Below, piece after piece: positions 1-6,334 of a stretch of 7,182 nucleotides of DNA. The number at the start of each line of letters is the position of its first letter. Positions within the stretch are counted from its first letter, which is position 1. The stretch covers positions 18,996-26,177 of the forward strand of contig MGUT01000010.1 in the NCBI GenBank assembly GCA_001800095.1, written 5' to 3'. The notes under the pieces were generated by a model, which searched no databases, was not told where the DNA came from, and saw only the letters and a program-made list of their open reading frames with translations. Source of the DNA: Elusimicrobia bacterium RIFCSPLOWO2_01_FULL_64_13 (GTDB taxonomy: Bacteria; Elusimicrobiota; Elusimicrobia; 2-02-FULL-39-32). The position numbers were made by a program, and so were the translations under genes.

Positions 1-446
1 AGATCGATCCCTGCTGCCAAAATCTGAACGTCTCCGTCAATCTGACCGACAACTTCGTCCGCGACCGCGTCATCGTTAAAAATACGGGCAACGTCAACCA
101 GGACTACGCCCTCAAGGTCACCAGCACGACGGGCTCGGGCTGGACCCTGGTCACGGGGTCCCCCGGGACCAACGAATACCGTCTCTCCGCCCTCTGGCAC
201 GAATGGAGCCCCATTCCCGCGACGACGGAATTCCAATCCAACGATGTCCTGACTTCATCCGACCAGACCAGCTCGGACTCTGTGTTCTTCAACGAGGTCT
301 CGGAGACCCATTCGGTCTTCGGGACGAAAGGGTACCTCGTTCCGCCGGACAATGAAAGGAACCTCTTCATTTGGATCCAGGGGCCTTCCGGCGGGTCGGG
401 ATCGCTTACGGCGCATCTGGGTCTGACTGTCCTGGCTTCGCCCTAA
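1..446 (+). CDS. C-terminal part of an unrecognised, probably exported beta-rich protein (5' end outside window)
   Basis: An open frame runs from the window edge (first full codon at base 3) to a TAA at 444-446, giving about 147 residues. I recognise no family by name. The piece is rich in Thr, Ser, Asn and Val, has alternating hydrophobic residues typical of beta strands, and lacks long helices or membrane segments. The segment VIVKNTGNVNQDYALKV resembles the 'N-T-G-N' strand-turn seen in Ig-like/NEW3-type beta-sandwich domains of surface proteins, which suggests an extracellular or envelope role. The last third (VPPDNERNLFIWIQGP, then GSGSLTAHLGLTVLASP) has the rhythm of the N-terminal domain of the protein encoded at 1785-3416. 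The stop lies 4 nt before the next gene, so the two are probably co-transcribed. The reading frame is supported by sensible composition and the tight junction; the function is unknown. Confidence 0.72.
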   Translation, partial: IDPCCQNLNVSVNLTDNFVRDRVIVKNTGNVNQDYALKVTSTTGSGWTLVTGSPGTNEYRLSALWHEWSPIPATTEFQSNDVLTSSDQTSSDSVFFNEVSETHSVFGTKGYLVPPDNERNLFIWIQGPSGGSGSLTAHLGLTVLASP

Positions 447-450
447 AGCC

Positions 451-1788
451 GTGAAAAAAGTCATGGCGGTCCTTGCGTCGGCATCCCTCGCCTGCCTCCC
501 CTCCCCGGCCCGGGCTTCGGCCGACCCCCTCGATCGGGAGGACAGGCAATACCTCGAGAACCTCGCCCGGGACACCTGGGCCTGCATAGAGCATTTCGTG
601 AGCGAAAAGACAGGGCTCCCCTACGATTCGGACAAGCGCCTCTCCAGACCCGGCACGTCCATAACGAACATAGGTCTCTACCTCGCCTGCGCGGCCGCGG
701 CGGCCGAACTGGGCTTCATACCCGAAAGCGAAGCGCGGGAGCGGGCCGGCAAGGCCCTTAAAAGCCTGCGGAACGTGCAAAAATGGCGCGGGGCTTTCCC
801 GGTGACCTGGGTCAACACGGACACGTTGGAGACCACGGAAAATCAGTTCTCGACCGTGGACCACCTGGGCAACCTCTGCGCGGGCCTGACCGTCGTCAAG
901 TCCGCGTTCCCGGAGCTCCGGGAGGACGCGGACGCCGTCCTCGCTCCCATGGATTGGGGAATCATATACGACCCCGATAACGGGCTTTACAAGGGCGGTT
1001 TCCGCCTGGACCTGGACGATTTCGACATCCGCCAGTCCTGGGGGGACTGGCATTACGGCAACCTCGGCGCGGACACCCGCCTGGGAAGTTTTTTCGGGCT
1101 GGCCCGCGGCCAGGTCCCCCTGAAGCACTGGCAGTCCCTCGACCGCAGGACCGAGACCATGTACGGCCAGGAATATCTCACGCCGGGCTGGCAGGGAGGC
1201 GGGCTTTTCATGCAGATGATATCGGGATTGTTCCTGGATGAAAGGGCCACGGTCCTGGGCAAGTCCGCGGCGAACTTCGCCTACGCCCAGGTCCTCCACG
1301 CCAGGGCCATCGGCACGCCGGTCTGGGGCTGGTCGGCTGCGGAAGGGCCCACGGGCGAATACCTGGGCTGGGGAGCCATACGCGACGCCGTGGTCACCCC
1401 CCACGCCTCGGCCCTGGCCCTCCCCTACTATCCGCGGCGCGTCGTCCAAAATCTCAAGACGCTCGAGAACCTCGGCGCCAGGCCCAAGGCCGTCGACGGA
1501 GGACGGGCCCATGACTTCGGATTCAGGGATTCACTGGATTGGCAGACGGGCCGGGTGGCGTCGGGATATCTCGTCCTGGACCAGGCCATGCTTTTCCTCT
1601 CCATCGCCAACTTCCTTCAGGACGGCGCGATATGGAAGTGGTTCGGGAAGGACCCCGTGGTCCGGAACGGCCTGGAGATCATCCCCGAATACGGCCAGTC
1701 CGACCCGAAGGCCCTCCGCGTCTACGCGGAACGGGACATGGAACCCCCGACGGAGGAATTGACGCTTCCTCTCGGAGCGAAGCGATGA
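451..1788 (+). CDS. Secreted glycoamylase-family (PF10091-like) protein with DUF3131-like N-terminal region
   Basis: The protein has 445 residues. The start is GTG at 451, chosen because it keeps the Lys2-Lys3 n-region of a signal peptide (hydrophobic residues 4-19, likely cleavage after ARASA near residue 24); starting at the internal ATG (463) would lose both lysines. No Shine-Dalgarno is seen, so translation may be coupled to the gene ending 4 nt upstream. Residues about 30-125 resemble DUF3131 (PGTSITNIGLYLACAAAAAE). Residues about 165-400 match the glycoamylase fold found in bacterial 'glucoamylase family' proteins and in the cyclization domain of cyclic beta-1,2-glucan synthases: MDWGIIYD (167-174), GWQGGGLF (246-253), GTPVWGWS (288-295), VVTPHASALALP (314-325), YLVLDQAM (373-380). 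It is therefore probably an exported or periplasmic alpha/alpha-barrel glycosidase, or a glycan-binding relative, with substrate unknown. Oddity: the Glu that normally follows the GGSMF motif is Met254. The last four bases (ATGA) overlap the next start. Family assignment is firm; catalytic activity is uncertain. Confidence 0.88.
   Translation: MKKVMAVLASASLACLPSPARASADPLDREDRQYLENLARDTWACIEHFVSEKTGLPYDSDKRLSRPGTSITNIGLYLACAAAAAELGFIPESEARERAGKALKSLRNVQKWRGAFPVTWVNTDTLETTENQFSTVDHLGNLCAGLTVVKSAFPELREDADAVLAPMDWGIIYDPDNGLYKGGFRLDLDDFDIRQSWGDWHYGNLGADTRLGSFFGLARGQVPLKHWQSLDRRTETMYGQEYLTPGWQGGGLFMQMISGLFLDERATVLGKSAANFAYAQVLHARAIGTPVWGWSAAEGPTGEYLGWGAIRDAVVTPHASALALPYYPRRVVQNLKTLENLGARPKAVDGGRAHDFGFRDSLDWQTGRVASGYLVLDQAMLFLSIANFLQDGAIWKWFGKDPVVRNGLEIIPEYGQSDPKALRVYAERDMEPPTEELTLPLGAKR
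1774..1777 (+). promoter_or_regulatory. Shine-Dalgarno GGAG inside the end of the upstream gene
   Basis: GGAG lies 7 nt before the ATG at 1785, the usual spacing for a ribosome-binding site. It sits within the last codons of the glycoamylase-family gene. It decides the start of the following gene: the open frame extends upstream to 1539, but that part overlaps the well-supported preceding gene, while ATG 1785 has this site and opens a signal peptide. Confidence 0.6.
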
Positions 1789-3416
1789 CTCCCGTCCGGG
1801 GGCGCGCTTTCGCCGCCGCGGCCCTCATCGCCCTGGCGATACCGCCCGCCGCCAGGCAGGCGGGCCACCCCATCACGGCCCGGCTCACGGAGACCAAGGC
1901 CCAGCTGCTCAAGATCAGCGACGGCCAGTCCACGGCCAACCTGGACTTCGGCAGCGCGCCTCCCGGGGCCGGCCGCCGCTCGGCGGGGCAGGGCCTGAAA
2001 CTGACCTATCCCGTGGACAACATCACCCGCGACATCCGCGTCTATACCAACAACCGCGGCTGGACCGGAGACCGGACGGATTCCGGAGGGCTGATCCTCT
2101 CGTCCGCCACGTTGTCGAAGCGCCTGCCTCTGTTTAGATTGAGCTTCTCCTCCGCCCAGCCCGCGGGCTCGGTCGCGTTCACGGAGGAGAACGCGTCCTC
2201 CTGGAACCAGATCTTCGACATCAACGACACGAACTTCGAGCAGAAACGGAGCGCTTCCATCGTCCCGCAAGATCCCCTCGGGAGCACCTTCATCTACTTC
2301 GGGGCCCGCCTGGAATCCCCGGCGCAAGGGTCCTATTCGACCAGGATCATCGTGGAGATCGTCAACAACGTCACGGACGACGGCGCTCCCGGCCTCGCCC
2401 ACGAGGTCCTGAAGAACGTGAACTTCCGCAGGAAAGCCATGCCTTTCACCGCCGTGATAGCGGAAGACGTCCAGGTCACCACGGCGACCTTCCATTATCG
2501 ATTCGAGGGTGAAGAGAGCTACGCGGTCCTGCCGGTCGAGTTGGTCCAGAACCCGTCCAATCCATTCCAATGGACCGCCAAGGTGACGATTCCGAAGGAA
2601 AAGCTGCGGATCGGCGTATTAGAGTACTATTTCGAGGCCGCGGACGGGTTCGTTCAGGGATTCTCCGGGACCGACTCCGGCCCGAACCGGACCGCGATCC
2701 TGGATGAATTCGCCCCCGTCGTCGAGACCATCCCTCCGCAATCAGGCGGGAAGATCTCCATCGTTGAGGACACGGGCGCGGGCGCGACCTCTCTCGACTT
2801 CCCCCCGGGCAGCATCGAGATCCAGGTCGTCATCACCGCGAAAAAAATCGACCCGCTGACCCAACCCATGCTTTCCACGCACAGGCCCGTCTCGGTGTAC
2901 GAATTCACCCCGGAAAGGTCCGTCAGCTTCCTCTCCCCGGCCAAGCTCACGTTGAGCTACGTGGACGACAACGGGGACGGGTTCGTGGACGCCACCGGCG
3001 AAGCGGCCAGGGACCTGAAGGTCTACCGCCTGGACGAGGGCGAGTGGCGCTTCCTGGGCGGCAAGGTGGACGAGGCCATGCGCACCGTGACCGTCAACAT
3101 CACCCACCTTTCCACGTTCGGCCTCTTTCCCGCGCAGGCGGGGGCCGGGGACCTGCGGCCCAAGGAGAAGATCATCACGCCCGGGCTGAAGGACGGCATC
3201 AACGATTCCGCCGTCTTCGACGGCCTGCAGGAACGGACCGAGCCCTTCCGGGTCGAGATATTCGACGTCATGGGAAGGCGGGTCCGGACCCTGGACCAGG
3301 TCGGCCAATGGGACGGGACCGACGCCTCCGGCCGGACCGTCGAGACCGGCGTCTATCTTTATCAGGTCCACATCCAGGGCCGGGTCCTGTCCGGGACGAT
3401 CACCGTCGCCAAGTAA
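1785..3416 (+). CDS. Secreted modular beta-sandwich protein with ZU5-like and FlgD/gliding-type C-terminal domains
   Basis: The protein has 543 residues. The start is ATG 1785, overlapping the previous stop as ATGA, with GGAG 7 nt upstream. Residues 1-26 form a signal peptide (Arg5, Arg7, hydrophobic AAAALIALAIPPA). Residues about 28-195 are an unrecognised beta-rich domain. Residues about 220-305 look like an Ig-type module (ATFHYRF, then LEYYFEAADG). Residues about 318-450 resemble a ZU5-like domain (LDFPPGSIEI, VYEFTPE, a closing ITHLSTFGLF), and contain an acidic loop DDNGDGFVD (394-402) with the D-x-N-x-D-G-x-x-D spacing of calcium-binding loops. Residues about 460-543 match FlgD-like/CHU_C-type Ig domains (TPGLKDGINDSAVF, VEIFDVMGRRVRTL, WDGTDASGRTVETGVYLYQV). 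In other bacteria such terminal domains occur on secreted or cell-surface proteins, sometimes as sorting modules. There is no catalytic motif, so it is probably a structural, adhesive or glycan-binding partner of the co-translated glycoamylase-family protein. Domain calls are by eye; the partnership is inferred. Confidence 0.85.
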   Translation: MTPVRGRAFAAAALIALAIPPAARQAGHPITARLTETKAQLLKISDGQSTANLDFGSAPPGAGRRSAGQGLKLTYPVDNITRDIRVYTNNRGWTGDRTDSGGLILSSATLSKRLPLFRLSFSSAQPAGSVAFTEENASSWNQIFDINDTNFEQKRSASIVPQDPLGSTFIYFGARLESPAQGSYSTRIIVEIVNNVTDDGAPGLAHEVLKNVNFRRKAMPFTAVIAEDVQVTTATFHYRFEGEESYAVLPVELVQNPSNPFQWTAKVTIPKEKLRIGVLEYYFEAADGFVQGFSGTDSGPNRTAILDEFAPVVETIPPQSGGKISIVEDTGAGATSLDFPPGSIEIQVVITAKKIDPLTQPMLSTHRPVSVYEFTPERSVSFLSPAKLTLSYVDDNGDGFVDATGEAARDLKVYRLDEGEWRFLGGKVDEAMRTVTVNITHLSTFGLFPAQAGAGDLRPKEKIITPGLKDGINDSAVFDGLQERTEPFRVEIFDVMGRRVRTLDQVGQWDGTDASGRTVETGVYLYQVHIQGRVLSGTITVAK

Positions 3417-3448
3417 CGTCCGGATCCTTCCCTAGACCGGCAGTGATT

Positions 3449-3457
3449 TGCTAAACT
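3449..3457 (+). promoter_or_regulatory. Extended -10 promoter (TGCTAAACT) directly before manA
   Basis: TG (3449-3450), one spacer base, then TAAACT (3452-3457) fits an extended -10 element; TAAACT differs from TATAAT at two positions. No convincing -35 hexamer is present about 17 nt upstream, as often tolerated with an extended -10. Transcription would start near 3464, about 3 nt before the ATG at 3467. The site lies in the only intergenic gap of note (3417-3466) on the + strand, which otherwise shows no strong terminator hairpin. Confidence 0.55.
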
Positions 3458-3466
3458 AGTGGTCCC

Positions 3467-4825
3467 ATGCTTTCCAAGAACCTTCTTCTATTCCAGGACC
3501 GGCCGGAGGCCTGCCTCCGCGCCATCGCGTCCTACAAAAAAAGACCTTCGCCGCTCCTCCTGCGCCCCGCGGTCAAGAACTACGATTGGGGCATGCGCGG
3601 GAAATCGGCGCCCATCCCCGGTCTTCTGGGGATCCGCCCGGACGAAAACCGGGCCTACGCCGAGCTTTGGATAGGGGCCCATCCCTTGAGCCCGGCCGGC
3701 GTCTCCCTCCGCGGCCTGGACCCTGCCTTCAAAGGAGACGAATCTTCGATCGCCCTCGATACGCTTCTCGAATCCGATCCGGAGTTCTTCCTGGGAAAGA
3801 AGCATTCCGATTCCCACGGCGGACAGTTCCCGTTCCTGATGAAAGTCCTTTCCGCGGCCCGGACCCTTTCCATCCAGGCCCATCCCAACCCCAGGCAGGC
3901 GCGGGAAGGATTCGCGCGCGAGGAGTCCGCCGGCATCCCCAGGAACGCCGCGGACCGCAACTACAGGGACCCCAATCCCAAGCCGGAGCTCCTCATCGCC
4001 CTCACCGATCTTTACGCGCTGAACCGGTTCCTCCGGCTTTCGCAGATAGCGGAATTGTGGGAAGGCGTGCCGGAGCTCGCGCCCACCATCCGGATCTTCC
4101 GGAAGAAGATCCTCCGGGCGCGCTCGAGCGGCGACCGCAGGGCGGTCCTCAAGGACATCTACCACGAATGCATGACCATGAGCTCCTCCCGGGCGAACGA
4201 CACCCTTTCCAGACTCGCCGAACGGCTCAACGCGGGCCATCGCCGCCGCCCCTACGGCAGGGACTCGCGAGAATACTGGTTCCTCAAGACCGAGCGGGAG
4301 ATCCGCTCCGGCCCGGACAAGGACCGCGGCCTCTTCGCCTTCTATCTCCTCAACCTCGTCCACCTGCGGCCTGACGAAGGCATCTTCGTGCCTCCGGGAG
4401 AGCCGCACAGCTGCCTGGAAGGCGTCGGCGTCGAGATCATGGCCAATTCGGACAACAGCCTCCGGGGGGGATTGACGGCGAAACACGTGGACCTGCCGGA
4501 GCTGCTGCGCACGCTCAATTTCAACGCGGGGCGGCCGTTCATCGTGCGCGCGGACCGTTTCGGGAATTTCAGAACGCCCGCGAAAGAATTCGCGGCCGGG
4601 ATGATCGACCTGCGGGGAAAAGGGGCTTCAAAATCCGCCAGGATGAACGGCGTGGAGATCCTGTTCGTGATGAAAGGCCGGGTGGACATCGAATCCCGCC
4701 ACGGCGCGGCGGCCTTCCCCAAGGGCAGCTCCATCCTGATTCCGGCGGCGCTCCGCCGCTACCGGGTGCGGGCGCGGTCCGCCTCCGCGCGGGTCTATCG
4801 CGGCTCCGTCCCCGGTCCGGCCTGA
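3467..4825 (+). CDS. manA: Mannose-6-phosphate isomerase, class I (phosphomannose isomerase)
   Basis: This cytoplasmic zinc enzyme interconverts fructose-6-phosphate and mannose-6-phosphate. The 452 residues show the type I signature blocks in order: VKNYDWG (36-42), AYAELWIGAHP (63-73), LSIQAHPNPRQA (134-145), YRDPNPKPELLIALT (166-180), PPGEPHSCLEGVGVEIMANS (309-328) and RGGLTAKHVDLPELL (333-347). By comparison with the Candida albicans and E. coli enzymes, the zinc ligands are Gln137, His139, Glu174 and His314, and the catalytic arginine is Arg333; all are present, so it should be active. The C-terminal cupin half is present (ILFVMKGRVDIES, GSSILIPAALRRYRV). It is longer than E. coli ManA (391 residues), partly through about 34 residues before the usual N-terminus. 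No Shine-Dalgarno precedes ATG 3467, but a promoter abuts it, suggesting a leaderless message. No better in-frame start exists before the first conserved block. It is followed after one base by a phosphohexomutase, the next enzyme toward mannose-1-phosphate. Confidence 0.95.
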   Translation: MLSKNLLLFQDRPEACLRAIASYKKRPSPLLLRPAVKNYDWGMRGKSAPIPGLLGIRPDENRAYAELWIGAHPLSPAGVSLRGLDPAFKGDESSIALDTLLESDPEFFLGKKHSDSHGGQFPFLMKVLSAARTLSIQAHPNPRQAREGFAREESAGIPRNAADRNYRDPNPKPELLIALTDLYALNRFLRLSQIAELWEGVPELAPTIRIFRKKILRARSSGDRRAVLKDIYHECMTMSSSRANDTLSRLAERLNAGHRRRPYGRDSREYWFLKTEREIRSGPDKDRGLFAFYLLNLVHLRPDEGIFVPPGEPHSCLEGVGVEIMANSDNSLRGGLTAKHVDLPELLRTLNFNAGRPFIVRADRFGNFRTPAKEFAAGMIDLRGKGASKSARMNGVEILFVMKGRVDIESRHGAAAFPKGSSILIPAALRRYRVRARSASARVYRGSVPGPA

Positions 4826-4826
4826 A

Positions 4827-6329
4827 ATGGCGTCCGCCGATCTGACAAAACCGTCCGTACGGTTCGGCACGGACGGGTGGCGGGGGGTCATCGGGGACGA
4901 TTTCACGTTCGACAACGTCGGGCTCGTCGCCCGCGCCGTGGCCCGGACGTTCGAGGTCCGGAAAAGGCCTCCGCCCGCCGTCCCCATCGGCTTCGACCAC
5001 CGCTTCATGGCGGACCGCTTCGCCCTCGAGGCCGCCGGGACGCTTTCCCGGTACGCTTACAGGCCCCTGGTCCTGAAAGACCCGGCCACCTCGCCCCTCC
5101 TTTCCTTCATCACGCGGAAAATGAAGGCGCCCTTCGGCGTCATGATCACGGCCTCCCACAACCCCGCGATCTACTGCGGGTTAAAGGTCAAGGGGCGTTT
5201 CGGCGGCTCCATCCCCCAGTCCCTCGCCGCGAAAATAGAAAAAAACCTGGCCGCATCGGAGCCGCCGGGTCCGGCGGAGCGCGGGAGTCCGGTCCCCGCT
5301 GGCCGGATCGGCCGCCTCGCCCTCGAACCGTACGAGGACGAATACGCGAAGTATCTTTCCAGCCACCTCGACTTTTCCCTCTTCCGGGAATCCCGTTCAG
5401 CGGTGGTCCTGGATTCGCTTTACGGACCGGGGGGCCGGATAGCGGAAAGAGCGCTCCGCAGGAACCGCTCGAAACTGCGCGTGGCCTACCTCCATAACGC
5501 CCGGGACCCTCTCTTCGGGGGCCTCCACCCCGAGCCCGTGGAAAAATATCTCGCGGACCTGAAACTGGCCGTGAGGAGGGAGCGCGCCGTCGCCGGCATC
5601 GCCCTGGACGGCGACGGGGACAGGCTGGGGATCGTGGATGATCAAGGCCGCTACCTCACGCCCCAACAGGTCTTTTCCCTCCTGCTTTATTACCTGGTGA
5701 AGGATAAAGGCCTCAAGGGGCGCGTGGTCCAGGCGGTTTCCCTGGGCTATCTGTCGGAGAGGATCGCCCGCGATTTCGGCCTGCCCGTGACGGAAGTGCC
5801 GGTCGGTTTCAAATACGTGGCCGCGGAGCTGCTCAAGGGAGGCGTGGTGCTGGGGGGGGAGGAATCGGGCGGCTACGGATTCACCCGGACGGCCCGGGGA
5901 TCGCGCGAGGGGTCCATCCTCCCCGAGAGGGACGGGATATTCTCGGGTCTTCTCTTCCTGGAAATGACGCTCGCCGGAAAAAAAACGGCGGGGGCTCTCC
6001 TCAAGGAGTTGGAAGGACGCTACGGCCCGTCCTCCTTCATGCGCGTCGACGTCCCGATCGAACGTCCGATCCCCGACAAAAGCGCTTTCGTCTCGCGTTT
6101 GAGGTCGATCCTGCCGTCGAACTGGCTCGGAAAAAAAGTCGCGGAGGTCAAGACCCTGGACGGACTGAAGATCGTCCTTGACGACGGCTCCTGGGTCCTC
6201 ACCCGGCCGAGCGGGACCGAACCGCTCCTGCGGGCCTACGCCGAATTCCCCAAAAAAGCCGATTCCGTCCGGTCCGTGGCGAAGATCGCCGGGCTGGCCG
6301 GCGCCGTCATGAAGGAAACCCGAGTCTAA
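4827..6329 (+). CDS. Alpha-D-phosphohexomutase (phosphomannomutase/phosphoglucomutase)
   Basis: The enzyme moves the phosphate between C6 and C1 of a hexose, in the cytoplasm. The 500 residues carry all four superfamily signatures: N-terminal FGTDGWRGVIGDDF (13-26); the active-site loop MITASHNPAIYCGLK (106-120), with Ser110 as the expected phosphoserine; the metal loop ALDGDGDRLGIVDD (259-272), with Asp261, 263 and 265 binding Mg2+; the sugar-specificity loop GGEESGGYGF (343-352); and the phosphate-binding loop TRPSGTEPLLRAYAE (459-473). Length is normal for a four-domain member. Its place one base after manA suggests mannose-6-P to mannose-1-P for GDP-mannose, but the GEESGG loop also occurs in glucose-1-P-forming relatives, so I give no gene symbol. 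No Shine-Dalgarno is seen before ATG 4827; translation is probably coupled to manA. An uninterrupted run of eight G (5852-5859) encodes the start of the specificity loop without breaking the frame. Confidence 0.94.
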   Translation: MASADLTKPSVRFGTDGWRGVIGDDFTFDNVGLVARAVARTFEVRKRPPPAVPIGFDHRFMADRFALEAAGTLSRYAYRPLVLKDPATSPLLSFITRKMKAPFGVMITASHNPAIYCGLKVKGRFGGSIPQSLAAKIEKNLAASEPPGPAERGSPVPAGRIGRLALEPYEDEYAKYLSSHLDFSLFRESRSAVVLDSLYGPGGRIAERALRRNRSKLRVAYLHNARDPLFGGLHPEPVEKYLADLKLAVRRERAVAGIALDGDGDRLGIVDDQGRYLTPQQVFSLLLYYLVKDKGLKGRVVQAVSLGYLSERIARDFGLPVTEVPVGFKYVAAELLKGGVVLGGEESGGYGFTRTARGSREGSILPERDGIFSGLLFLEMTLAGKKTAGALLKELEGRYGPSSFMRVDVPIERPIPDKSAFVSRLRSILPSNWLGKKVAEVKTLDGLKIVLDDGSWVLTRPSGTEPLLRAYAEFPKKADSVRSVAKIAGLAGAVMKETRV

Positions 6330-6334
6330 ACCGG

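Noticed and set aside
484..495. Lipoprotein signal (SLAC, Cys15) in the glycoamylase-family protein
   Set aside because: The residues before the Cys (Ser, Leu, Ala) do not fit the usual L-[AST]-[GA]-C lipobox, and an ARASA cleavage site for signal peptidase I follows near residue 24.
406..1512. Long open frame of 368 codons on the minus strand
   Set aside because: It is fully antisense to the glycoamylase-family gene, is rich in Gly, Arg, Pro, Val and Glu as expected of GC-rich shadow frames, and shows no recognisable family motif.
1539..1784. Upstream extension of the modular protein's open frame
   Set aside because: It overlaps the coding end of the glycoamylase-family gene in another frame, its translation is Arg/Gly/Pro-rich, and ATG 1785 has GGAG 7 nt upstream and begins a signal peptide.
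1722..2570. Minus-strand open frame of 282 codons opposite the modular secreted protein
   Set aside because: It is a GC-driven shadow with no domain, no ribosome site and composition unlike a real protein.
3417..3448. Terminator after the modular protein gene
   Set aside because: Only a short CCGG/CCGG pairing is possible and no T-tract follows it, so no intrinsic terminator can be supported.
3488..4486. Minus-strand open frame of 332 codons opposite manA
   Set aside because: The opposite strand encodes a complete type I phosphomannose isomerase with all zinc ligands; the antisense product is low-complexity and motif-free.
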